A stretch of DNA of 64,000 nucleotides from Cellulomonas cellasea (GCF_030372105.1 NZ_JAUDBQ010000005.1:124001-188000); one strand, 5' to 3'; shown: positions 25,532-34,227, counted from the stretch's first letter. Translations and numbers: made by a program. Notes: generated by a model not told the origin, from the letters alone.

Positions 25532-25929
25532 CCAACGCCGTGCTCAACGTCGCGGTGCTCGCCGCACTGTGCCTGGTGTGCGCGCCGGTGCTGCGCCGGC
25601 TGCGCGGCTGGGCGGTGGTCTGGACGGTGGCGCACCTGCTGATGCTCACGGTCATCTTCGACACCCTGATGATCGACGTGGGCCTGTACGCCTACGAGCC
25701 CTCGAAGATCCTGGGCGTGTGGGTGTGGGGCGCCCCGATCGAGGACTTCGCCTACCCGGTCGCCGCGGGCATCGCCATGCCGGTGCTGTGGACGGTGCTG
25801 GGGCGCCGGCGGCGCGACCGGGCCTCCGACGCGCGCGCGCCAGGCCACTCGTCCGACAGCTCGGCGTCCGACAACTCGGCCGCTGACAGGCTGGCGGCCG
25901 ACAGGCCAGTCGACGGGACCGACGTGTGA
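25528..25929 (+). CDS. crtYf: Lycopene cyclase subunit (CrtYf/CrtYd type)
   Basis: A 133-residue membrane protein with three helices and WGAPIEDFAYPVAAGIAMPV, which carries the PxED motif of the second cyclase subunit. MLTVIFDTLMIDVGLYAYEP and KILGVWVWG match family positions. The last 35 residues are an unusual Ser/Asp/Ala-rich repeat-like tail (SDSSASDNSAADRLAADR), probably disordered. The gene overlaps crtYe and crtEb by 4 bases each. Confidence 0.88.
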   Translation: MTNAVLNVAVLAALCLVCAPVLRRLRGWAVVWTVAHLLMLTVIFDTLMIDVGLYAYEPSKILGVWVWGAPIEDFAYPVAAGIAMPVLWTVLGRRRRDRASDARAPGHSSDSSASDNSAADRLAADRPVDGTDV

Positions 25930-26795
25930 GGCAGGTGGTCGCCGCCTCGCGGCCGTTCTCCTGGATCAACACCGCCTACCCGTTCGCCGCCGGGTACCTC
26001 GTCGCCACGGGCGGCCGCGTTGACGCGCTGCTCATCGTCGGCACGCTGTTCTTCCTGGCGCCCTACAACCTGCTGATGTACGGCGTGAACGACGTCTTCG
26101 ACTATGCCTCCGACCTGCGCAACCCGCGCAAGGGCGGCATCGAGGGGGCGCTCGCGGACCCCGCCGTCGCGCAGAAAGTGCACCGGCGCATTTTGTGGGC
26201 CTGCGTGGTGACGACGGCGCCGTTCACGGTGTGGCTGCTCGGCCAGGGCTCCGTGGGCGCGGGGATCACGCTGCTGGCAGTGCTGTTCCTGGTGGTCGCG
26301 TACTCGGCGCCGGGGCTCCGCTTCAAGGAGCGGCCCGTGCTCGACTCGTTCACCTCGGCGATGCACTTCGTCGGGCCGCTGCTGTACGCGCTGGTGCTGG
26401 TGGGCGCGGACCTGGCGGCGCGCGCCGTGTGGCCGGTGCTGGTCGCGTTCACGCTGTGGGGCATGGCGTCCCACGCCTTCGGCGCCGTGCAGGACGTCCG
26501 GGCGGACCGCGAGGGCGGCATCGCGTCGGTGGCGACAGTGCTGGGCGCCCACGCCACAGTCGTCGCGGCCACCGGCGCCTACCTGCTCGCGGCCGCGGTG
26601 CTCGCGGTGCTCCCGTGGCCGGGTTGGCTGGCGGCGCTGCTGCCGCTGCCCTACGCGCTGAACGCGGCGGTCTTCTGGTCGGTGCGCGACGCGGACTGCG
26701 AGCGCGCGAACCGCGGGTGGCGGCGCTTCCTGTGGCTCAACCTGGTCACCGGGTTCCTGGTGACGATGCTGCTCATCGCGGACGCGCTCGGCTGA
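25926..26795 (+). CDS. crtEb: Lycopene elongase / hydratase-type prenyltransferase
   Basis: A 289-residue UbiA-superfamily membrane enzyme with about eight helices. GVNDVFDYASDLRNPRKGG is the first Asp-rich prenyl-diphosphate motif and VQDVRADREGGIASVATVLG the second. The order E-B-I-Ye-Yf-Eb matches the decaprenoxanthin operon of Corynebacterium glutamicum. CrtEb adds two C5 units to lycopene to give flavuxanthin-type C50 carotenoids. It is the last gene of the operon, ending 13 bases before the convergent surE. Confidence 0.92.
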   Translation: MRQVVAASRPFSWINTAYPFAAGYLVATGGRVDALLIVGTLFFLAPYNLLMYGVNDVFDYASDLRNPRKGGIEGALADPAVAQKVHRRILWACVVTTAPFTVWLLGQGSVGAGITLLAVLFLVVAYSAPGLRFKERPVLDSFTSAMHFVGPLLYALVLVGADLAARAVWPVLVAFTLWGMASHAFGAVQDVRADREGGIASVATVLGAHATVVAATGAYLLAAAVLAVLPWPGWLAALLPLPYALNAAVFWSVRDADCERANRGWRRFLWLNLVTGFLVTMLLIADALG

Positions 26796-26807
26796 CGCGC
26801 CGACGGC

Positions 26808-27569
26808 TCAGCCGGGCAGCGTGACCGGCCCGAGCGGCGAGGCGTCGTCGGAGGTCGGTGGGTTCACCAGGGTCAGGGTGGCCCAGCCGCGTTTGAGCAG
26901 CGCCGCGTCCGTGTCGTCGTCGGGCGACTCGTCGGGCCCCGAGTAGGTCACCACCACCTCGCCGCCGTCACGCTCCTCCACATGGGCCTGCGCGGCCCCG
27001 AACTCCGCGAGCCGCGCGCGCCGCACCCCGAGCAGCTCCGACAGGGGCAGGTCGGGCACGTTGAGGTTCGCCACCCGCCCCCGCGAGCGGGCGGAGAGCA
27101 GCACGCGCAACGTGGCGAGCGCGCATGCCTCGGCGGTGTCCCAGTGCTCGGGATCGGCCGCCGCCAACGACACGGCGAGGCCCTCGATGCCATGCGTCGC
27201 GGCCGTGAACACCGCGCCCACAGTGCCCGAGTGCAGCACCGCCCGGCCCGTGTTGGGCCCGCGGTTGACGCCCGAGAGCACGAAGTCCGGGGGCAGGCCG
27301 AACCGGCCCCGGGCGGCGGCGAGGGTGATCAGCCCGGGGGTGGCGTCGACGGCGACGCACGGCACACCCTCGGGGAGGCCAGGCGCGCGGGCCTCCACCG
27401 CCTCGATGCGGCCGAAGTGCTCGGCCCCGGTCAGCGCCGCGCTCGAACCCGACGCGTCGTGCGCGGGCGCCGCCACCAGCACCTCGGCGCCCAGGGCTTG
27501 CGCCGCGCGGGCCAGCACCGCGAGGCCGGGCGACGCGACCCCGTCGTCATTCGTCACCAGGACGCGCAT
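26808..27569 (-). CDS. surE: 5'/3'-nucleotidase SurE
   Basis: A 253-residue protein started at ATG 27569 because the family begins MRVLVTNDDGVASPGLAVLA, whose DD pair binds metal. APAHDASGSSAALTG, LSGVNRGPNTGRAVLHSGTV and ALSVSL-like core segments follow. SurE hydrolyses nucleoside monophosphates and is associated with stationary-phase survival. Length is normal. It is convergent with the carotenoid operon and divergent from mscS. Confidence 0.92.
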   Translation of the reverse strand: MRVLVTNDDGVASPGLAVLARAAQALGAEVLVAAPAHDASGSSAALTGAEHFGRIEAVEARAPGLPEGVPCVAVDATPGLITLAAARGRFGLPPDFVLSGVNRGPNTGRAVLHSGTVGAVFTAATHGIEGLAVSLAAADPEHWDTAEACALATLRVLLSARSRGRVANLNVPDLPLSELLGVRRARLAEFGAAQAHVEERDGGEVVVTYSGPDESPDDDTDAALLKRGWATLTLVNPPTSDDASPLGPVTLPG

Positions 27570-27622
27570 GGCATGACCCCTTCCGCCCATGGGCGGCCGC
27601 CGCCCACCGTGCTTACGCTGAC

Positions 27623-29482
27623 ATGATGACCCTGGCCTTCGCGGTCGACGATCCGAGCGAGGTCGTCGTCCCGGCTCTCGTGCTGGTCGCGTGCGCCGTC
27701 GGAGCCCTCCTCGCGGCCGCGATCGTCTCCATCATCGCGCGGCGCGTGGCGCGGCGGTACGCGATCGCGGCCGACCTGACCAGGCGGTCCCGGGCGCCCC
27801 TGCAAGTGACTTTCCTGCTGATCTCCGTGTGGATCGGCATCTGGCTCTCCACCGACCCGGCACGCTGGACCCGCGTCGTCGGGCACGCGTTGTTCATCTC
27901 CCTCATCGTGTCCGTGTCCTGGCTGGTCGGCACGCTCGCGTTCGTGGCCGAGGACGCGATGCTCAACCGGTACCGGATGGACGTGCCCGACAACCGTCAG
28001 GTGCGCCGCATCCGCACCCAGATCACCGTGGTCCGCCGCATCACCGTGGCCGTCCTGGTGATCTGCGCGTTCGCGGGCATCCTCATGACGTTCCCGGAGG
28101 CCCGCGGCGTCGGCGCGAGCGTGTTCGCCTCGGCCGGGCTGCTGTCGATCGTCGCGGGCCTCGCCGCGCAGAGCTCCCTGGCGAACTTCTTCGCCGGCGT
28201 GCAGCTCGCGTTCACCGACGCGATCCGGGTCGACGACGTGGTGATCGTCCTCAAAGAGTGGGGGCGCATCGAGGAGATCACGCTGACGTACGTCGTGGTG
28301 CACATCTGGGACGACCGGCGCCTGATCCTGCCGTCCACCTACTTCACCACCACCCCGTTCGAGAACTGGACGCGGCGGGCGGCCGACCTGCTCGGCACCG
28401 TCGAGATCGACGTGGACTGGGACGTGCCCGTCGAGGAGGTGCGCGCCGAGATGTCCCGGCTGCTCGCCAGCACTCCCCTGTGGGACCGCCGGGTGGGCGT
28501 CATGCAGGTGACCGACGCGACGCTGGGCTACGTGCGGCTGCGCGCGCTGGCGAGCGCCCGTGACGCCGGCACGCTGTTCGACCTGCGCTGCTTCCTGCGT
28601 GAGGGGCTGGTCGAATGGCTCCGGACCGAGGCGCCGCAGTCCCTCCCGCGCACTCGCACCGTGGCCGTGGTGACCATGGCGGACGAGGGCGAGGCGGACG
28701 AGGGCGAGGCGGACGAGGGCGAGGGGGACGTCGAGGCGTCGGCGCCGCGCGGCCTGCGCCGGTGGGTCCCGACCTCCCGGGCGCCTGCCGGCCCGGCGCC
28801 CGAGCGGGCCGCCGCCCCGACGACGGCGGCGGCGAAGGGCGCGACGGCCGGGCACGCGCCACCCGGCATCGTGGGGCGCCGCAGTGCGAAGGTGGCAACA
28901 CGCGCGCGGGCCGAGCAGCCTGAGCCGCGCGGCTCGGATGAGACGCAACGCATCGACCTCACCAGCGACTCGAGCCTGTTCACGGGGAGCATCGAGGCCA
29001 TCGAGAGGTCTCGGGCGTTCTCGGGCCCGGGGGAAGGCGTGATCGCCGAGCGCGAGGAGCACGCCGCGCGAGACGAGGCGCGGCGTCGCGAGGCCGCGGG
29101 GCAGCACGAGGCGGGGCAGCCCGAGGCAGGACAGAAGGAGGCGGGACAGGAGGAGGCGGGCGATGGCGAGGCGGGGGAGGGCGACGGTGCTCGACCCGAG
29201 GGGCCTGCCGGGCGCGAGGAGGGCGGGGACGTCGAAGGGCGCGGCGAGGACACCCGGCTGGGCGAGGAGCGGGCCCGAGCTCAGGGCCTCCAGCCGCGTC
29301 CGAGCAAGCCGCCCGTCGTCCCGCCCCCGGGGCGCCCCCCACGCCGTTCGGCCCTCCCCGAGCAACGCTCCCTCGGGGAGGGGCCACTCGGCGGCGGCTC
29401 CGACGGGCCTGGCGAAGGGGCTGGCGACGGGCCTGGTGACGGGCCCGGCGAGGGGTCGGGAGGCGGCGGCGAGCAGTCCTGA
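27623..29482 (+). CDS. MscS-family mechanosensitive channel with long acidic C-terminal tail
   Basis: A 619-residue inner-membrane protein. About four membrane helices (to residue 190) end in GLLSIVAGLAAQSSLANFFA, the pore-lining glycine/alanine helix, followed by the beta domain (RVDDVVIVLKEWGRIEEITL, LPSTYFTTTPFENWTR) and cytoplasmic domain to about residue 350. After it come about 265 residues of disordered sequence: an EADEG repeat from 28679, a Pro/Ala stretch, and EAGQ-type repeats near 29095-29170. The core gates on membrane tension to release solutes at osmotic downshock. The tail is unusually long; start ATG 27623. Confidence 0.88.
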   Translation: MMTLAFAVDDPSEVVVPALVLVACAVGALLAAAIVSIIARRVARRYAIAADLTRRSRAPLQVTFLLISVWIGIWLSTDPARWTRVVGHALFISLIVSVSWLVGTLAFVAEDAMLNRYRMDVPDNRQVRRIRTQITVVRRITVAVLVICAFAGILMTFPEARGVGASVFASAGLLSIVAGLAAQSSLANFFAGVQLAFTDAIRVDDVVIVLKEWGRIEEITLTYVVVHIWDDRRLILPSTYFTTTPFENWTRRAADLLGTVEIDVDWDVPVEEVRAEMSRLLASTPLWDRRVGVMQVTDATLGYVRLRALASARDAGTLFDLRCFLREGLVEWLRTEAPQSLPRTRTVAVVTMADEGEADEGEADEGEGDVEASAPRGLRRWVPTSRAPAGPAPERAAAPTTAAAKGATAGHAPPGIVGRRSAKVATRARAEQPEPRGSDETQRIDLTSDSSLFTGSIEAIERSRAFSGPGEGVIAEREEHAARDEARRREAAGQHEAGQPEAGQKEAGQEEAGDGEAGEGDGARPEGPAGREEGGDVEGRGEDTRLGEERARAQGLQPRPSKPPVVPPPGRPPRRSALPEQRSLGEGPLGGGSDGPGEGAGDGPGDGPGEGSGGGGEQS

Positions 29483-29626
29483 GGCGCGGGATCGGGTCTC
29501 GCTCAGCGGACACCCGGTTGCGCCCCCGAGGGGTCCTTGTGACGGTGGACGGGTCCGAAGGCGCCTGCTGCTGCCGCACCCCGGTGCGGTGTCGCGGCGT
29601 CCTCACCGGAAACGAGAGGAGCACCC

Positions 29627-29908
29627 GTGCTCACCCTGACCGAGAACGCCCGCAGTGCAGTCGCCGATCTCACCTCGAAGGCGGGCCTGCCCGACTCGGG
29701 CGGTCTGCGGATCGCGGAGTCACCCGACCAGATCGGCAGTTTCGAGCTCTCGCTCGTCACCGAGCCCGTGCCCGGCGACGACGTGATCACGGAGGGGGCG
29801 GCACACGTGTTCGTCTCGCCGGAGACCTCGACGACCCTCGCCGACCAGGAGCTCGACGTGGAGAGCACGGCGGGCAGCGCGGGGTTCCGACTCACCCCGC
29901 AGGCGTAG
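29627..29908 (+). CDS. HesB/IscA-like protein lacking cluster cysteines
   Basis: A 93-residue protein behind an AGAGGAG site at GTG 29627. MLTLTENARSAVADLTSKAG, GGLRIAES, FELSLVTEPVPGDDVITEG and HVFVSPETSTTLADQELDVE follow the HesB/IscA fold through its length. No cysteine is present anywhere, so it cannot carry a Fe-S cluster like IscA. Actinobacterial databases often call such genes adhesin. A separate structural or stress role is possible. Confidence 0.75.
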   Translation: MLTLTENARSAVADLTSKAGLPDSGGLRIAESPDQIGSFELSLVTEPVPGDDVITEGAAHVFVSPETSTTLADQELDVESTAGSAGFRLTPQA

Positions 29909-29922
29909 GCCAGCACACGTCG

Positions 29923-29958
29923 GCACAGGGCGGCGCCCGAAGGGGCGCCGCCCTGTGC
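29923..29958. terminator. Perfect 16-bp bidirectional hairpin
   Basis: 29923-29938 pairs exactly with 29943-29958 around GAAG. It sits between the convergent HesB-like and SDR genes and can serve both. Confidence 0.8.
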
Positions 29959-29979
29959 TGTGCTCGGGGGACGGCGGGA

Positions 29980-30753
29980 TCAGTCCGGGCTCATGCCGCA
30001 GGTGAGGTTCACGATCGCCCCGTTCATGGCCCGGGCGCCGCCCTCGGCCAAGAAGACCGCCATCTGCGCCACGTCGGCCAACGTGGGCAGCGACTTGCTG
30101 CTGGTGAGCGACTCGAGGAATTGCGCGAACTCGTCGACCGGCATCGGCAGGTCGGGGGTGTCGCCCAGGGTGTCGAGGATGCGCTGCGGCCGCAGGCAGA
30201 CCACGCGCACGCCCGAGGGGCCGACTTCAGCGGCGAACGTGCGGGTGAGGGCCTCGACGGCCGCGCAGGCGGCGGCGAACCCTCCGACGCCCGCGATCGA
30301 CATCCGCGCGGGGGAGGCGGAGAGCGTCAGGATGGTCCCGCTGCCCTGCGACGTCATCTGACGGGCCGCGGCCCGCGTGGTGAGGAACTGCGTCCGGAGC
30401 CAGCTCGCAGCGGGCGCGAGCACGTCGTCCAGGCTGATCTCCAGCAGCGGGACGCCCTGGACCAGCGGGATGCCCGCCGCGTTCAGCATCACGTCGAGGC
30501 TGCCAGCGGCCGCGACCACCGCCTCGGTGTGCGCTGTCACGGCTGCCTCGTCGGACGCGTCGACCTCGGCGACATGCACGGGGGCGGAGGTCAGCGCGCG
30601 CACCCGGCCCGCCGTCGCGTCGACGGCCTCGGCGTGGCGGCCGGCGAGGAAGAGCTCCGCCCCCCGACGCGCGAACTCCTCGGTGACGGCCGCGCCGATC
30701 GCGCCGCCCGCCCCGTGGATGACGACCTTCTGCGGGTGTGCGCCAGTGGCCAT
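29980..30753 (-). CDS. SDR-fold protein with degenerate active site
   Basis: A 257-residue classical-length SDR. IHGAGGAIGAAVTEEFARRG is the NAD(P) loop, LNAAGIPLVQG the NAG motif and ILTLSASPA contains the catalytic Ser position. At the YxxxK position it has FAAAC (Phe159 and Cys163), so both catalytic Tyr and Lys are replaced. It starts 29 bases after the hemerythrin gene, suggesting co-transcription. It may bind nucleotide without normal SDR chemistry. Confidence 0.82.
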   Translation of the reverse strand: MATGAHPQKVVIHGAGGAIGAAVTEEFARRGAELFLAGRHAEAVDATAGRVRALTSAPVHVAEVDASDEAAVTAHTEAVVAAAGSLDVMLNAAGIPLVQGVPLLEISLDDVLAPAASWLRTQFLTTRAAARQMTSQGSGTILTLSASPARMSIAGVGGFAAACAAVEALTRTFAAEVGPSGVRVVCLRPQRILDTLGDTPDLPMPVDEFAQFLESLTSSKSLPTLADVAQMAVFLAEGGARAMNGAIVNLTCGMSPD

Positions 30754-30782
30754 GGGGTCGCTCCGTTTCCTGGTGAGGCGGT

Positions 30783-31250
30783 TCAGAGCGGGCCGAGAAC
30801 CGCCTGGGGCTCCGCGTCGAGCTCCAAGGTGGAGAGGATGTCGAGGAGCTGGCGCTCCTCATAGCGGAAATGCGACTCCATGATCGCGGCGAGCCCGTCC
30901 AGGTGCTGCTGGAGCTCTTCCACCGGGGCGGAACGGCCGAGGGCCCGGTCGAGCCGCCCGAGCAGTGACGCGATCGTGTCGTGGTCCTCCCGCAGCCTCG
31001 CGATCGTGGGCCGCAGCGCCGGCCAACGCGCGGACAGCTCGGGGAACAGCGCGACGTCCTCGCTGGCGTGGTGGGCGCTGAGGGCGGTGCAGAACCCGTG
31101 GCAGTACAACAGCAGGTCGGTGCGCGCCGAGCCTGTGTCGCCGGAGTCGAGCGCGTCGCGCGTCACACGCAGCGCGTCGCGCAGCCGCTGATGGGCCGCC
31201 GCCAGCTCACGGTTCCAGGCGACGAGCCTGCTCTTCTCCTGCTCGGTCAC
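30783..31250 (-). CDS. Hemerythrin HHE-domain protein
   Basis: A 155-residue four-helix protein. LYCHGFCTALSAHHASEDVA, ARLREDHDTIASLLGRLD and MESHFRYEERQLLDIL provide the His/Glu/Asp ligands of the diiron HHE site. Such proteins sense or handle oxygen or NO in the cytosol. GTG 31250 is preferred (GGTGG just upstream); ATG 31280 is an alternative. It is transcribed with the SDR-like gene. Confidence 0.83.
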   Translation of the reverse strand: MTEQEKSRLVAWNRELAAAHQRLRDALRVTRDALDSGDTGSARTDLLLYCHGFCTALSAHHASEDVALFPELSARWPALRPTIARLREDHDTIASLLGRLDRALGRSAPVEELQQHLDGLAAIMESHFRYEERQLLDILSTLELDAEPQAVLGPL

Positions 31251-31507
31251 GTGCCCACCTGCCGGGTCCGACGCCTCCATGCCTGGCGCAGTCCGCCATC
31301 GACACGCGACGCTGCGCAAAACGTATCAATCCCACCGGAAGTCGGCACTGGCGGCCTCCCGTCACTGGAACGCGCGCGCCGCTCACCCGTCGCCCTGGCG
31401 CCATTCCCGCCCGTGGGCGATGTGGGCCGCGATAGGTTCCGGGCTTCACTCCGACCTCGACCCGGCCGATCCTCGGCCGGCCAGCGGGCATCGGCGCAGA
31501 GAGGGCG

Positions 31508-32416
31508 GTGCTCGTGGGCTGGTTCGGTCGGCGCAAGGGCGAGCAGGAGGGGCCTGCCGACGAGGCCCTGCCGATGCTCACCGTGGAGCAGGCGGCGCGG
31601 TTCACCGCCGCGGCTCAGCGGGCGTTCGCGGAGGCGGGTATGGAGACCGTCCTGGACGGCGGTGTGCTGCGGGCGTCGGAGGGCGTCCTGCCCCTCCACA
31701 GCATCGCCACCAGGGCCGCCGCGGTCCCTGAGCGGGAGTGGCCAGCGCTCCTGGCCCAGCACGCTGGCGTGATGGCGCCTGCCCTGCGGGGCTCGCTCGA
31801 CCCGGAGCCCATCCGTGACGAGCAGGTCTACCTGCGGGTCCTCGAGCGCGACGCGATCCCGGGCGGCATGGAGGTGGGCGACGACGTGGCCGGCGACCTG
31901 GTGGCGGTGCTCGGCGTCGACTACCCGGACCGTGTGGAGACGCTGAGCGGCGCGAAAGCGGTCGACAAGCTCGGCGGGTGGGAGTCGGTCCGCGAGACCG
32001 GGCTGCGCAATCTCCGGGCGCTGGCCGCCGAGCAGGTGAAGGCGTACGCCCTCAACACCGGGGGCGACCTGCACGTCAGCACCGGCGGGTACTTCCACGC
32101 CAGCCGACTCCTCGTGCTCGGGGACGTGCTCGCCGCCGACTTCAAACTCGAGCGCCCCCGCCACGGCGTGCTGGTCGCGGCGCCGAACCACTCCTTGATC
32201 ATCGTGCACCCCATCGAGGGCCTCTCGGTGCTCGACGCGATGCGGACGCTGATCGGCATGGCCGCCGATCAGTCCAACGGTCCCGGCGGGCTCAGCGACA
32301 ACGTGTTCTTCTGGCGGGACGGCGTCCTCGAGCAGGTCACCCGCCGATCCGAGGACGGTGGCGTCACGGTCGCCGCGACGGGGGCGTTCGGGGAGGTCCT
32401 CGCTACGTTCGGCTGA
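31508..32416 (+). CDS. Conserved hypothetical protein (possibly DUF1444-like)
   Basis: A 302-residue soluble protein with no signal peptide. The N-terminus is basic (GWFGRRKGEQEG), the middle holds RVLERDAIPGGMEVGDDVAG and LGVDYPDRVETLSGAKAVDK, and the C-terminal VLVAAPNHSLIIVHPIEG resembles DUF1444-type proteins, but only weakly. Two GTG starts (31508, 31514) are possible. It sits alone between a divergent hemerythrin gene and a convergent TetR gene. Confidence 0.6.
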   Translation: MLVGWFGRRKGEQEGPADEALPMLTVEQAARFTAAAQRAFAEAGMETVLDGGVLRASEGVLPLHSIATRAAAVPEREWPALLAQHAGVMAPALRGSLDPEPIRDEQVYLRVLERDAIPGGMEVGDDVAGDLVAVLGVDYPDRVETLSGAKAVDKLGGWESVRETGLRNLRALAAEQVKAYALNTGGDLHVSTGGYFHASRLLVLGDVLAADFKLERPRHGVLVAAPNHSLIIVHPIEGLSVLDAMRTLIGMAADQSNGPGGLSDNVFFWRDGVLEQVTRRSEDGGVTVAATGAFGEVLATFG

Positions 32417-33020
32417 CGGCGTCGTCCTCGCGCCCGGCGGTCAGCAGGGGGAGGCAGAGGGTGTCGACGAGGTCCGCCATAGTCGCCTCGTCGACGCGAC
32501 CGGCGAAGAGCAGCTCGTGGCGCATGAGGGCGAGGGGGAGCGAGACGACGCGCGGCGGCAGCTCGCCGGGCGGGATCTCGCCGCGCTCGCGGGCGGCGTC
32601 GATCACGGCGCCGAGGATCTCGTTCGCCGCGGCGGACGTCATCTCGGCGAGCTGGGGCAGCAGGTCGTCGCCGACCTCGGCGATGAGGCCGCGCAGGGTG
32701 TCCAGGCCGATGAGCTCGAACCGCTGCACGAACGCGGCCCCGACGGCCAGGAGGTCGCCGCGCAGGCTGCCGGTGCTGGCCCGGGGCAGGTCGGCCACGG
32801 TGTGCCTGACCCAGGCGTCCACCACCATCTGCGCGCGCGAGGAGTAGCGGCGGTAGATCACGGGCTTGCCCGTCCGGGCCCGCCGCGCGACGCCCTCGAA
32901 GGTCAGGCCGGCGTAGCCGCGCTCGGCGAGCTCGCCGCGCACGGCCTCGCGGATCGCCTCGTCGAGCTCGTCGCCGTTGCGGCGCGTGGCCTTGGCCGCC
33001 TCGTCAGTCGTCACCCTCAC
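32403..33020 (-). CDS. TetR/AcrR-family transcriptional regulator
   Basis: A 205-residue regulator. DELDEAIREAVRGELAERGY, FEGVARRARTGKPVIYRRYS is the helix-turn-helix, and the rest is an all-helical ligand domain (LRGLIAEVGDDLLPQLAEMT). GTG starts at 33014, 33020 and 33023 are close; 33020 is chosen for its spacing from GGGG. It is divergent from the ABC-2 permease gene, which it probably represses, and its end overlaps the previous gene by 14 bases. Confidence 0.87.
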   Translation of the reverse strand: MRVTTDEAAKATRRNGDELDEAIREAVRGELAERGYAGLTFEGVARRARTGKPVIYRRYSSRAQMVVDAWVRHTVADLPRASTGSLRGDLLAVGAAFVQRFELIGLDTLRGLIAEVGDDLLPQLAEMTSAAANEILGAVIDAARERGEIPPGELPPRVVSLPLALMRHELLFAGRVDEATMADLVDTLCLPLLTAGREDDAVSRT

Positions 33021-33079
33021 CACATCCCCGTAGGTACGTTGCGTTCCCTCGGGTGGGCAGTCTACCGTCGGACCGTCAG

Positions 33080-33095
33080 CACGGTACGTGCCGTG
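33080..33095. promoter_or_regulatory. Candidate TetR operator
   Basis: CACGGTACGTGCCGTG is a 16-base palindrome with one mismatched pair, 25 bases before the permease ATG. A related GGTACGT element lies near 33034-33042, closer to the TetR start. Both lie in the shared divergent promoter region. Confidence 0.5.
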
Positions 33096-33119
33096 TCGTA
33101 AGCCCGGAGAGGCCACCCC

Positions 33120-34199
33120 ATGAACACCTCGGCGCCGCAGCCCTCCCGGCTGCGCTGGATCAAGCCGTTCGCCGTCCTGCTGGCCGCGCTCGGCATGGGC
33201 GCCCTGCTGATGGCCCCCATGGTCGGGATGGAGCCGCGCGACCTGCCGATCGCGCTCGTCAACCTCGACGAGGGCGTCAGCACCGCGCAGGGGCGGCTCG
33301 ACGCCGGCGCCCAGGTGGTCGACGCGATCGGGGGCGACGACGCCGACGGGATGATCGCCTGGCAGGCACTGAGCGACCAGGCGGCGCTCGATCAGGCGCT
33401 CGAGGACAACGACGTGTACGCCGCGTTCGTCGTGCCCGCCGACTTCAGCGCCTCGCAGATCGCCGCCACGCTGGGCCAGGGCGAGGCGAGCCCGGTGACG
33501 CTCGTCGTCAACGAGGGCAAGAACCTGATGGTCACCAACCTGCTGTCCGGCCAGATCGCCGCGCTGACCGCGGGCTCCGACCTGGCGCTCGCCACCCAGG
33601 CCCACCACGAGGTGCCCGACTCGCTCGCCCTGCTCGCGAGCTTCCTGCCGATGGTCTTCATGATCCTCGCGTACATCTCCTCGTACGCCACGGGCATCGT
33701 CATCCGCTCGACGTTCCCGCTGGGCGCCACCGGCCGGGTGCGGACGATGGCCACGCAGCTCGCCGTCGCCGCGCTCGCGGCCATCGCCATCGGCATCGCC
33801 GGATCGGCCATCCTCACCGCCATGGTCGACGTGGACATGTCCGTGCTCGACGCCGCGCCGTTCATGGCGATCGCGTCCTTCGCGCTCATGACGCTGGTGA
33901 TCGGCTCGGTGAACTGGATCGGCATGGCGGGGATGGCCGTGCCCGTGGCGATCCTCGTGCTGGGCCTCGGCACCGCCAACCTGCCCTTCGAGTTCCTGCC
34001 GGGCTTCTGGCAGGACCTCGTCTACCCCTGGAACCCGCTGCGGCTCCTGGCGGAGGGCGCCCGGGCCCTGCTGTTCCAGGGCGCCGGATGGTGGAACGCC
34101 GCCACGCCCGGGCTGGTGGCCACGGCCGTCGTGGGGGTCGGGCTCGTGACGACCTCCGTGCTCGCACGGCGGCGGACCCGCGAGGCGGCTGCCGCCTGA
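33120..34199 (+). CDS. ABC-2 / YhgE-Pip-like membrane permease
   Basis: A 359-residue membrane protein. An N-terminal helix (about 15-33) precedes a large extracytoplasmic domain (PIALVNLDEGVSTAQGRLD, VYAAFVVPADFSASQIAATL), then five to six helices and a basic tail. This is the ABC-2/YhgE layout of exporters and phage-infection-type proteins. No ATPase gene is adjacent. It is likely controlled by the divergent TetR, suggesting efflux of a toxic compound. Confidence 0.82.
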   Translation: MNTSAPQPSRLRWIKPFAVLLAALGMGALLMAPMVGMEPRDLPIALVNLDEGVSTAQGRLDAGAQVVDAIGGDDADGMIAWQALSDQAALDQALEDNDVYAAFVVPADFSASQIAATLGQGEASPVTLVVNEGKNLMVTNLLSGQIAALTAGSDLALATQAHHEVPDSLALLASFLPMVFMILAYISSYATGIVIRSTFPLGATGRVRTMATQLAVAALAAIAIGIAGSAILTAMVDVDMSVLDAAPFMAIASFALMTLVIGSVNWIGMAGMAVPVAILVLGLGTANLPFEFLPGFWQDLVYPWNPLRLLAEGARALLFQGAGWWNAATPGLVATAVVGVGLVTTSVLARRRTREAAAA

Positions 34200-34227
34200 C
34201 GGGTCCGCCGGGACGCGGCGAGGACGC

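Noticed and set aside
28679-28735. A CRISPR-like array in the mscS tail coding region
   Set aside because: The repeats are 15-base in-frame units without spacers; they encode an acidic low-complexity tail.
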